From the NCBI GenBank assembly GCA_949987565.1, contig OX465105.1, positions 18,031,159 to 18,095,158 on the forward strand: a DNA stretch of 64,000 bases, in the 5' to 3' direction. The position numbers were made by a program, and so were the translations under genes. This DNA comes from Luidia sarsii. Lineage: Eukaryota > Echinodermata > Asteroidea > Paxillosida > Luidiidae. Each line of letters begins with the position of its first letter. Position 1 is the stretch's first letter. Below are positions 34,306 to 43,942 of this stretch, in pieces. A model generated the notes under the pieces. The model had not been told where the DNA came from, searched no databases, and saw nothing but the letters and a program-made list of their open reading frames with translations.

Positions 34306-35490
34306 GGCGGTGAGGTGATCAGGTGGGCTCACTCATCACAAACGGTTGTCTCATCTTCACATCCATTCAAATGTTTTCATCTGCCAAGCCACGCTCCATC
34401 TCTAAAACCCTGGATGAGGAAAATAACCAAAAATGTAATTTGGTAAAAATTGTATGCAAAAATGTATTTTTGTATGTTACATTATGTCATGACTTCAATA
34501 TTATTATTAATTAAAACTTTTGAAACTGCAGTGTACTGCACAGTATTGTCCATATTTTACAAGAGAATTTATCGTTACTAACGACAATAAGAATAACACT
34601 ATACATCATATTAAAAAATTATTCAAAATAAAAAACCTCACAATTAAAAAAGAAATTCATGCAATAATTAATTAGCCCACAAATGACTGAAATTGGGATG
34701 TTCCATCAAAAGACAGAAAGAAAATAAATCTACAGCAAGAGGTTTTTTTTCGGTCTGAGCAGTGATGCAGACACAAAACCAACCATCTGCTACAGGCGTT
34801 GCCAATACCATGGTGATGACATCACACTTGTCAATCAATGACTTTTCACTCAAAATAAAATAATAAATATTAAATTACCGAGTACGGACTACAGTGACTA
34901 GTGTCAACTGTAATAACAATTCATGTAGCCGTCCCATGATCAGTTACCACTGCTTCGTTAATTCACTTTGGTTGTCAATAATACTGAAAACTTTTGACGT
35001 TTCAACTTTCAGGGAAAAAAAGTGCAAATTTAACGGTGTTGCCGAACGGTTGTAACGCGAATTAATCACAAACTATTTACAATTTTTAGTGGGCGCGTTC
35101 ATTTGACGTGCAACATTTCAGGCTTGCCTGCATATTCGGGCCAGACCTCACCTAAGTTACTCAAGTAAAAGTTGTCAAGTACATCACAAGCCAACGTGAA
35201 ATCATCAAGACATACCAATAAAGGTCTTTTTACACGGAATTTAGGGTGAATAAATGACCTTACCAAGACTTCAGAGTTCAGTTGTCCGTTGGCGATGGAT
35301 TTGCCGAATGGAGTGAAGGGCGCCCTCAATTGGCGGGTTGTGGCCATGGAACTTCCAGAAAAATTCAAGCGGCCAAGGTTGGCGCCATCCACAGCAACTT
35401 CATGTTCAACACTGACTGAGTGTTGAACAATCACAATCACAATCACAGTAACACTTGACAGGACAGACGTTTTATCGATAAATTGTTCCG
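34306..35490. promoter_or_regulatory. Shared 5' region between the SAM/RA gene (minus) and the zinc-finger gene (plus)
   Basis: On the minus strand a strong acceptor (TTTTCCTCATCCAG) ends at about 34412, so the first coding exon probably carries a spliced 5' UTR. A minus-strand ATG exon at 35264-35347 (28 codons, donor TTG|GTAAGG) could be an upstream UTR or uORF exon; joined to 34411 it stops after 11 codons. On the plus strand ATG 35491 with donor at 35506 may be a first exon. No TATA box was recognised. Confidence 0.45.
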
Positions 35491-35785
35491 ATGGCAGTCC
35501 ACGTGGTATGTATTCTGCGATTTAGACCTGTACTTAAATCAATCATCCTCGAATATTTATATGACTTTATCGGACGTGAGGTGGGAAAACAGTAGATGCC
35601 CAGTTTCCGGACACTTCGGTCTAAAAAAAATCACTTCGACTTGGAAAGTTCGAGAATTCAAATCGCTATCCATACAACCCTGATGGTTATGAGCAACAAT
35701 GCTTGAATTATATTCAAGAAAGAAAATCTCAATGAATAACGTTAATCCCATGGCATGCCGGCCTATTTTTAAAAATAATATTGGC

Positions 35786-36080
35786 AGGTTATTCAGCCGG
35801 CAACGTCGTTCTTCCCGTAAAAAGGCTATTCTGCCGGTCCCTTGTTGAACTCTGATTGGCCAATTGTTCTTACGTCATACCAGCTTGCTTGCCCAAAAAG
35901 TTATTCTGCGGCCAGTGCTGGAGGAGGTTGTTTCTGCTGATGTTCATGCATATTCATGCATGCTCTTTACTCTGAGTCTGACGTTGGCCAATCAGAGTTA
36001 AGAGCCTGCATGAATATATGCATAAATAAGCATGATCAGGAGGAACAACCTCCGGGAAGAATGCCATTGCCGGCTGAATA
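35786..36080. mobile_element. Fold-back element, about 295 bp
   Basis: Outer arms TTATTCAGCCGGCAACG and CATTGCCGGCTGAATA, and inner arms GGAGGTTGTTTCTGCTGATG (35921) and AGGAGGAACAACCTCC (ending about 36053), are inverted repeats around a short centre near 35975-35995. Confidence 0.75.
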
Positions 36081-36128
36081 TTCACTGCTTTTGTTTTAAC
36101 TTTGGCAGTGTATTATTTGTTGGCTCTG

Positions 36129-36319
36129 GCATTCTTCTGCAAACACTCTTTTGCCATTCCGTAATCCTGATTGGGCAATTTTCATTAATATGTCATTCCG
36201 TCTTCTTGCACTTAATGTATTTTGCCGGAGAAACAAGAAGGCCGGTATGATGTAATGAAAATTTCCAAAACAGAGTGAGGGAAAACCAAAAGCAAAAATA
36301 GCATTTGCAGAAGAATGCC
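36129..36319. mobile_element. Second fold-back element, about 190 bp
   Basis: GGCATTCTTCTGCAAACACT at the left and TTTGCAGAAGAATGCC at the right are inverted. It directly follows the 35786-36080 element and shares its GCCGG-type ends. Confidence 0.7.
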
Positions 36320-36359
36320 AATGACGCCGGCAAAATGTACCCTTCCTTTAATTTAAGTA

Positions 36360-36520
36360 ATATGCAAAAATGTTGCAAACTGACTGAAATGACCAAAATG
36401 CGGGTATCAAAAATTAGGAGGGGCTGACATTTCCATCGTAGCACTCCCAGAACCTTTCTGTCTTGGAGAAAGGTCCTGCGACTGCTAGGATCCAAAAAAA
36501 CATCAGGCCTCCTTATTTTC
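36360..36520. repeat. Hairpin-repeat pair, inverted
   Basis: Flank CAAAAATGTTGCAAACTGAC, a degenerate left copy (CTGACATTTCCATCGTAGCA), then an opposite copy (GGAGAAAGGTCCTGCGACTG). It ends about 30 bp before the acceptor of the first zinc-finger exon. Confidence 0.7.
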
Positions 36521-36550
36521 AATGTTCCTTTAACTTTGCATCTGATTCAG

Positions 36551-39500
36551 GCCCACCCGTCCGTGCGTGTGAGGGGAATGGAGGCAGAGTTTACTCCCCT
36601 GTATTGCTCAGACAGTAAGTGCAGCCTCGTCGCCAAAGGCAGCCACCAACACTGTCCATTCTGCCCAATGCAAGTCTGCTTCACAGATGAGGAGATGCTG
36701 AAGGCACACTACCGGGTCAAGCACGTTGACAAAGCTGTCCAGTTTGCTGGTGAGTATAGAGTCCTTGTCAATAGTGTCACTTGTTACTGCAGTGTGCTTT
36801 TTAGCTGTGCACTGCACTGCCTAGCAGCACGCCACAGCAACAAGTGACCTAACAAAAGGAGTTGTTAAATACACAGTATACCTATTGTTTTGGCCGACGC
36901 CTTTGTAACGATAGTCGTACCACTTTCTTGCTCCCCCCCCCCAGGTCTGAAGATTCTTCGCTGTTGCGCTGCCTGTGAAGTGCACGGCATCATTCTGGAG
37001 AAGAAGCACTTCAAGGTGCCGCACTTTCACTGCTACCACTGCAAGAACGGCTTCAACCGTAAAGAGGAAGCCCTGAAACATTACAAGCAGCACTTCCGTC
37101 ACCCGGAGACCACCATACAAATCGTCTTGTCACAGGTACTAAGCCCTGCTGTAGACCAAGACGCCAACATTACAAAGAGTAATAGCGAGACATCGGGGGG
37201 GGGGGGGGGGGATTTCACAAAGCCTTACGATGCATCGTAACTTACAATGGATAACTCATCGTTAGTTGTGACACACCGTATGGTTTCTGTGCATCGCTCA
37301 TCGTCTTGCGATTGATCGTAAGTTACGATGGGTTTGGCGAAATTGACTGCAGGGATTCTGAATGAACAGTTGATACAATTTAAAACCTCCGGGCCGAAAG
37401 CTTTGAGCAATTTCCAAAATGTTGCCACAGGGATGAAACTTGTCCGGATATATCCGGAAATCCGGATATTGGCACAGCAGAAAAATGTTTCCCTGATTTT
37501 CCGGATTTTTTGGTTTTTCCGTTTTTTTTCCGGATCAGCGCCGCTATAATACTGTAATAAACATAATGAATACAGTTTGCAACGATATGCGTACAGCTCC
37601 TCCGGTAATCTTTAATCACATTCAAAATTAATGGGTGTCATGGTGGTTTAGTTTCCGTTTATTCGGTGATTTTTTATGGTTTTAGGATTTGCGGATGTTT
37701 TGGAAATTTTGAGTTTCATCCCTGTCGCCAACTGTTTAATACTGACTAAACTGATCAAAATGCAAAAAATCAAAATTTAGAAGGATCCAGCAGAATCTTT
37801 CTCAAAATCTTAGAGGCACCTTTCACAGAATTATTCTGCCTTTGAGAAAGGTCCTGGTATGATCAAAACAATTTTTCAAAATTATGTTGAATCAGTTCAG
37901 ACATGCACCCTTACAGATGCTAGCTGGAACAAACTCACTGGACAGGATTCCTGATCACATCTTCAGCAACATCTCCATATCAGAGCTCAACTCTTTCACA
38001 AGACGAGCAAATAAATATCTTAATAGGAGGTTTGCAGTGACACCATGTACACCATCTCTTAAGAGATGGAGTACATGTATGTAGAAGTTTGCAGCATTCT
38101 GCCTTAGAGAAAGGTCCTGCTAGGATCGAAACGTCAGGCCCACTAAATTTTAAGATTTGCATTTTGGTAATTTTAGTCAGTAAGCAATTTGCAACATTTT
38201 TGTATGTCATTTTTGCTGATTACTTTTGGGTCTTCCGTTATTGTGAAACTCTCTCTCATTATCTTTTTGTCCCAGGATGTCAACCAGTCATTGACCAAAT
38301 CTATGGTCCCCAAAACCACGACAGTAATAGCAGGTCCCTTTGCAGTGCCTATGATAGCGTCAGGTAATTTTTTTAATAAATGTACCATTATAAATACTGG
38401 CTGAACAATTGGCAACCTCAAACATTATGTGAAATAACTCCATGAGTACACAATAGGCCCGTTTTCAAACTCCCAAATAAATGTGATTATTTGGATCGTG
38501 ATTTGAATCGCGATTCAAACTACACTTTGTTTTTATTGATTTGAAAAATAGCAAAGAAAACATTGACTGGACCGGGACTTGAACCCGAGACCTCTGGGGA
38601 CTAACGTACCAGTGCTCTTCCATCTGAGCTATCCAGCCCTTAGATGGTGGCCTTCCCTAATAGTCAACTAGTCTTAGCCGCGGTAAGTTAGTCCAGGGGT
38701 CTCGGGTTCAAGTCCCGGTCCCGTCAAAGTTTCATTGCCAATTTTTCAAAAGTTCCCAGTCAGTTTTTCCTTGGTTTGTTTGATTTGTTGGTTTGTTTTG
38801 TTTATTTGGTCAGTTGCGACGGCCCTAGCTTATGTGTGAAGGTTATCCAAGCCTGGCACAAGGGGATGTCTGTGTGGCTTTTTGTTGTGTTCTAACTGTT
38901 TTGTGGTTGGCTGAAAAAAGAGTCTTTGTTTAAAACTTGGACATTAGCAACAACACCAGCACTCCCAAGTTCAGAGATCCCAGTGCAAATCATTTGATGA
39001 TAATTTATAAAGAGCTTAAAACAATGTTTCAAAGTGCTTCAGAACTTAATTATGCAACTCAATATACTCTAACAAAACTAGTATGACTAGCAAATTAGTA
39101 AATTAGACAAGAAAATCCTAACACTGTGGTTACAGGAGTCAGGGCGGTCGGTCCATAGCCACATGCCCTTCAGAGCTAACACCCTGACATCCCCGCACAC
39201 GGAATACAACAATGACCTACAGTCATTGGACTAGGTTACATGGATTACTAATACATTTTAACATTCATTCCTAATACGTTTCATCCATAATTAGGTTTGG
39301 CCAAAGCTTTGCTTGTGGGTCTCGAGCCGAACTTTAAATGTATCGATTGTCGGGAAGTTCTGTATAGACCTTTTCCACATGACGTCATGTTGGACCGCCT
39401 TACAATGGCAGCGCACAGTGTAAACATCAGTTGTACCATAGGGTTGTGCGTACACTTTCCGTAAAAAGCGGTCCAACGTGGCGGCAGGGCTTTTGTTTGG

Positions 39501-40608
39501 TCACGTGGGTGTAAAAAGGTCTAGATACGGGAGGGGAGATTATTCAGACGGAGAGGGGCACACAGTTAACGAACCTTCTCCCGCTGATAGATTCTCCGTC
39601 AGACCCGGTGGTGGTGGTTGAGGTCCCGGGCAAGGACGGCAAGAGGACCCTCAGGAGTAGAAGCATGGGCGGCTTGTCTGCGCTCCGCAAGGACCAGCTG
39701 CGGAAGACCATTCTCCAGGAGAGGGCCAAATGGGCGCAGACAGAGAGCAAGATGAAAGCAAGCATCGAGCGACTCCGTACAAAAGTAAGAAAAAGACGGC
39801 CAGAGCATACTGGTCGTAGCGTCGAGTTACCACTCAGGTTCTTTTCAGAACCACACCTCTTCTTTAAGAGACCTTATATACCACAAACCTTCCTATATTG
39901 ATTCACCCACCGTGCAAAGCCTTAAGTCTTATTCAATTTCTCTTCCGTTTTTTTTTTTTTGACAAGGTGGAGTACCTGACCAACACAAATACATCGTTGA
40001 AGCAGCAGTTAGCGCAGATGCAGTCGTCCAGCCTCAAGCGCCTGACCAACGACAGCGATCACGGTCCCATCCTGACCGGCTTGGTCCGCCAGATGTCCGA
40101 GGACCACAGCCGGTTGCTGCATCACCACCTGGCCCAGCTCCGGCTCTTTGTGGAGGCGTGCCATTTCCCCCACGCCGACAGGGACGAGCCCAAGTCCAAA
40201 GGCGGCCAGTCCACGCCCTCGGACCGGCGCTCAGAGTCTCCGTCCGACCTCCAGGAAATCACGAGGGCGGTGTCGCCGGACAGCGTCTTCGACGAGATGG
40301 AGGGAACGGCCTCCAAAGACGCTCCCAAGGGAGTGAAGAGGAAGCAAGGCAAAGCCGCCACGGGAACCCGCGCAACCAAGGACGGCCAACGCTCGTCCAG
40401 TAACAACAACGTCTCCCACCGGAACACCAACAACGTGTCATGGGAGAACCCCTCAGATTCGGGGCAGGAGTACCAATATGACCCAGAGGACCATGAGGAC
40501 CATATGTACCATCGGAAAATGCCGGTCAAGGGACGACCCAAAAATCTGTTGAAGAGGCCGCGGACAGCCAAAAAAACTGGGAAGGCGAAAAAATTAAAGA
40601 AAAACTGA
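36551..40608 (+). CDS. Zinc-finger / coiled-coil nuclear protein (not named)
   Basis: Exons 36551-36749, 36945-37135, 38276-38363, 39591-39784, 39967-40608; phases match throughout. From ATG 36578 (G at -3 and +4) it is 428 aa. The exon is also open upstream and in phase with a possible first exon 35491-35505 (MAVHV), which would give 442 aa. Residues about 10-120 hold Cys/His pairs of C2H2-like fingers: C-x4-C, HCPFCPMQVCF..H-x4-H, CCAAC, and HCYHCKNGFNRKEEALKHYK then HFRH. Residues about 150-245 form a basic stretch and coiled coil (LRKTILQERAKWAQTESKMK, VEYLTNTNTSLKQQLAQMQ). The tail is acidic/Ser-rich, then basic (RPKNLLKRPRTAKKTGKAKK), a likely nuclear localisation signal. A DNA-binding or chromatin role is inferred. 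The final residues and stop lie in an antisense SINE tail. Confidence 0.75.
37211..37345. mobile_element. Small MITE, second copy of the 29856 element
   Basis: Ends GATTTCACAAAGCCTTACGA and TTGGCGAAATTGAC. Inner CGTAACTTAC and GTAAGTTACG are inverted repeats. It follows a G run at 37194-37210. Confidence 0.65.
37428..37724. mobile_element. hAT-like MITE
   Basis: CAGGGATGAAACT and AGTTTCATCCCTG are perfect 13-bp inverted ends. Internal CCGGATATATCCGGAAATCC palindromes recall the sub-terminal part of the 12830 element. It lies in intron 2 of the zinc-finger gene. Confidence 0.75.
37735..37872. repeat. Hairpin-repeat remnants
   Basis: Flank TTTAATACTGACTAAACTGA and GGATCCAGCAGAATCTTTCT, then TTCTGCCTTTGAGAAAGGTC in the other direction. 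Confidence 0.6.
38094..38205 (+). repeat. Hairpin-repeat copy with full 3' flank
   Basis: CTGCCTTAGAGAAAGGTCCT, GCTAGGATCGAAACGTCAGG, then the flank AGATTTGCATTTTGGTAATT and TTAGTCAGTAAGCAATTTGC. Confidence 0.8.
38535..38690 (-). repeat. tRNA-derived SINE copy, minus strand
   Basis: Antisense B box GGGACTTGAACCCGAGACCT, A box CCATCTGAGCTATC, and 5' part AATAGTCAACTAGTCTTAGC. A partial plus-strand SINE (38690-38810, GGGTTCAAGTCCCGG and tail) follows directly. Confidence 0.8.
38690..38810 (+). repeat. Partial SINE, plus strand
   Basis: B box and tail only (GGTCTCGGGTTCAAGTCCCG, CAAAGTTTCATTGCC, TCCCAGTCAGTTTTTCC), opposite in direction to its left neighbour. Confidence 0.75.
39365..39523. mobile_element. 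Fold-back MITE, about 159 bp
   Basis: TAGACCTTTTCCACATGACG with GTTGGACCGC at the left is inverted as GCGGTCCAACGTGG and GTGGGTGTAAAAAGGTCTA at the right. It ends about 70 bp before zinc-finger exon 39591-39784. Confidence 0.8.
39792..39885 (+). repeat. Decayed copy of the hammerhead-type element
   Basis: ACGGCCAGAGCATACTGGTC matches stem II of the 9640-9745 element, but the following GAAACG is changed to GTAGCG and CTGATG is lost. GGTTCTTTTCAGAACC is retained. It begins about 8 bp after the zinc-finger exon donor. Confidence 0.7.
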
Positions 40609-40700
40609 CTGGGAACTTATGAACGAATTAAAACAAAACAAAATGGTGAAGAAAACTGTCTGGACCGGGATTTGAACCCGAGACCTCTGGTGTGAAGTCC
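40595..40700 (-). repeat. SINE copy overlapping the zinc-finger stop codon
   Basis: Tail AAAGAAAAACTGACTGGGAA, then ATGGTGAAGAAAACTG and the antisense B box GGGATTTGAACCCGAGACCT. The stop TGA of the zinc-finger gene (40606-40608) lies in the tail. Confidence 0.8.
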
Positions 40701-42412
40701 AGTTAGCATGTCAGAATCATCCAATGGTCGTGTTTGGATTCACACAATGTCGGGGTGAAATTTGACCGGGAAGACATTGACAAATCCTAACACTGCCCTT
40801 GCGCAGCGACGGACAAGATTTGACGGAGAAATCGTTTGTATATTGATATCTGATTCAAGAGATGTTCATGGGTGAGTTATCTTATGCCTTGATTGACTTT
40901 ATGTTCTAAAGAGATGTGACATTTTCTTAAATAACCCAAACTCACAGGGACTGGTTCTCAATTTTGCCAGGACCATAAAGGACAAAATGCAAATATGAAT
41001 GGTTTAGAGGACCAGATATTGCGATCCTAGCCGTACCTCTCTCAAAGGAATTTCTTCTCTTTTTGGAATCAATGTGTAATGCTAAGCAGGAACTTCAAAG
41101 CTGGCCTTGACCTTATAGTCAAGGTCAGTATTAGAATTGCTAAGCATGTTTGCTGGTAGACTAAGCCAGATATGGTTGGCCCGTGATTGGCCATGGCTAT
41201 GACTGTTTCCTACAGCAGCACATCTATCAGCACTGTAGTATCAGCTGTGGATATTGTGCATCAACAGCCATAGCCGTAGCCATATTCTTTAGGTCATACC
41301 CAACAGTGTACTTGCCCACTGGTTTGAGCTGGTACCCTGCGGCATGCTTTAAATAATCAGGCAGGCATTCATGCAGCCCACGGCCGTTATCACTGGTACT
41401 CGGCTGCTCTGTGTTCATGGGATGCCATTGTGCTCTGTAGTCTGTACAGTGAGAAGTCAAAAACTTTAGAAGAGAATATGAGGACACAGCTATGGCTGTA
41501 AACAACACACAAGTCTATTGGAATTGCCTGGAGCTGCCAGCTAGCAGCTGCCATAGACCTGTGTGCAATTATAAGCCATAGCCACAGTTTCAGACAAAGC
41601 CTTTCATCAGGACCTACACTATGGTATACTGACGACTCCATCCTCTTGGAACAGTTCCTGAATTCATGGCAAAGAATTTTCGGAAATTGAGGAACATTTT
41701 CAAAGAGGAGAGTACACCAGTTAAGATCACATTTAACCGTATTAACCTGAAGAAAATTGATCAATCAATCAATCAACCAACCAATAAATCAAACAATTGA
41801 TCAATCACACTAACCAACCAACCAATCAAACAAACAATGGACACGAAATACTTTCATGTGAATCATGTCCCAAGACTCACTTTCTGTCAGAATGAGTAAT
41901 ATGCCAACATGTCGCAATTTGTGAGAATAGGTGCATATTTTTTTTATTTTTTTAAACAAAAGATCGGTTATGTGAATAAACATTTCTGCCTCGTTGGAAT
42001 CCAATAAAATTGTCAGCCACAGTTGACAGTATGAGTTACAGTTTTACTTTTATCAACAACAAAAAGGAATGTTGTGTATTTATAAATGATGTAATGTGTC
42101 ATTCATAAAACTTGTTGAAAACTTGAAATACATGTAATTAAAACTGTTTTTGGTTGAAGAAATAAATACCTATTTTCCAGCTGAGTTGAGCAGACCTGCT
42201 ATGTTTTAAGAGGAATTATTACTGCCTTCTCGTGTCTTCTAGAAAGAATTGCTTTTTCATACTGACAAAGGGATTTTAAAAAGATACCAAAGTCATTTTA
42301 GCTCAAGACTAACTTCAGGTAGACAAGTCATGGGTTTTTACATTGGTAAAGTTTAACACTACATTTATCTATGGGAGACGGTATCGTCAGTAAAGCTGAC
42401 ATACATTACATC
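40700..42412. other. Intergenic / possible zinc-finger 3' UTR
   Basis: No exon recognised. It holds a hairpin-repeat remnant at about 41010-41052, an imperfect inverted repeat at 41491-41582 (AGCTATGGCTGTAAAC versus ATTATAAGCCATAGCC), CAATCAAT runs at 41760-41830, and an AATAAA near 42162 that could serve the upstream gene. Confidence 0.5.
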
Positions 42413-42980
42413 CTTTGAATAAATCTTAAAAGTAAGTGGGCCTGACGTTTCGATCCTAGCAGGACCTTTCTCAAAGGCAGAGTGACAAGGACAAAACAGA
42501 TACATGTACACGAAGGAAGGGGGGAGAGAGTGAATTGGAGAAACAAAGGACAAAGAGTGCAGCTGGTAGGGAGAGATCAAAGGGAAGGGCAAGGAGTAGG
42601 GTAGGGATTAGTGAGAAGAGGGGGAAAGATCAAAGAGAAGGGCAAGGAGTAGGGTAGGGATTAGTGACAAGAGGGGAAAAGATCAAAGAGAGAAGTGTGA
42701 AGGACTGAACACAAAAGAAGGATTATCAGAAAGCTGCATGGTGTTAATCATTACCCTCCTGGATGTTGAGACCATGTGGTTGAATAGTCCGAAGACGCTT
42801 CATCCACATTTTCTCACGGCTAAGACGGACAGCATTACTACGGTGACCAAGTGATTCTATGCCCAGTACACTCATATCTGATATCGAATGATCAGGGAGA
42901 TTGAAGTGATACCCAACAGAGGTGTCCATTTTACCGGTGTTGATAGTAGACCTATGGCCATAGATCCGTTTTTTGAGGGT
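42413..42980 (-). mobile_element. Penelope-like retroelement 3' end: GIY-YIG C-terminus plus hairpin tail
   Basis: The minus-strand frame down to the stop at 42744 reads RIYGHRSTINTGKMDTSVGY, HFNLPDHSISDMSVLGIESL, then SREKMWMKRLRTIQPHGLN. The spacing of H/D, RE..W..LRT and HGLN is that of the GIY-YIG endonuclease end of Penelope-like elements. The reverse transcriptase is absent, so it is a 5'-truncated fossil. About 260 bp downstream on the same strand lies CTGCCTTTGAGAAAGGTCCT with GCTAGGATCGAAACGTCAGG (42480 to 42435). Confidence 0.7.
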
Positions 42981-43079
42981 GTTTTTGGTCTTTTGGTCTT
43001 TTGGTTTTTGGTCTTTGAATAAATGGTTGAAATTTTGCAACTGACAAAAGCACTCAGTTAAAGATATCATCATAAACTC

Positions 43080-43175
43080 AGGAGTAATATGCAGAATACC
43101 GAGTCAAATGACCAGAATTACATTTCAATCCTAACAGGACGTTTCCCAAAGGCTGGATCGAAAAGTCAGGCATTA
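43080..43175. repeat. Hairpin-repeat remnants
   Basis: Flank AGTAATATGCAGAATACCGA and CATTTCAATCCTAACAGGAC, then GGATCGAAAAGTCAGGC in the opposite sense. Confidence 0.6.
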
Positions 43176-43638
43176 TTAAAAAAAGGTAACTAAAATCCGA
43201 GTTAAATTTATAAATATTTCATTTTCTGTAATCTCTTTAGGCTGTGCCTTGAAAAGGGTAAGGATAAAAATTACCACAAGTTCACCAAATATTTCAACTT
43301 TAATTTTACAGAACAATAGTACAATACCTAAAAATTACCATTTTCTATCGAAATGACGTAAACATTTGTTTGGTAAATGGTACATGTACTACCTTGAGCC
43401 GTCAGGTTCCACTGAACAAGGTCAGCAAGATTCATCAGACGGGGCTGAGATCTCTGCCAAGATTGAAAAAACAAGAACATCCAAAAGCCTGGCAGTACAC
43501 TATCGTTCAGCTCGCGAGTGTATAAGTTATAACTGCACGCAGTATACATGTAGTAGGGGTACATCCGTCCGGGCCCATGCGGGAGTTTTCCGTTGCGATG
43601 TCATACCCCCCGCAGTGACTGGCGGGCCATTCAAAAAG

Positions 43639-43708
43639 ATGGTGGTTTGCGGGAACGCGAATTCGACCACCGAATTCCATGATTTTTCCCTCTTCATGAA
43701 ACTCGTAG
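43639..43708 (+). CDS. Orphan candidate first exon (unassigned)
   Basis: An ATG in a strong context (AAAAAGATGG) opens 23 codons (MVVCGNANSTTEFHDFSLFM...) ending at a strong donor, GTAG|GTGAGT, in phase 1. No matching downstream plus-strand exon was found, and the next genic exons are on the minus strand. It may be the start of an unrecognised gene or chance. Confidence 0.25.
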
Positions 43709-43942
43709 GTGAGTAGCACATAGGTAATTGTAGGTTGTTTTTAACACCCAATCAAATAAGCCAACATTCTTCTCTGGGTTTCATTCCCCTTTAATTAATT
43801 TGTTATTTCATTGATATAATAATTACAACAAGGACTAGTGACTAACGGCAGCTGATATTATAAGAAAAAATATCATATTTTTGTTCAGACACTTTGGTAC
43901 ATTTTGAGGTAATTGGTTTTTTTTGCACAATTTATTCACCAA

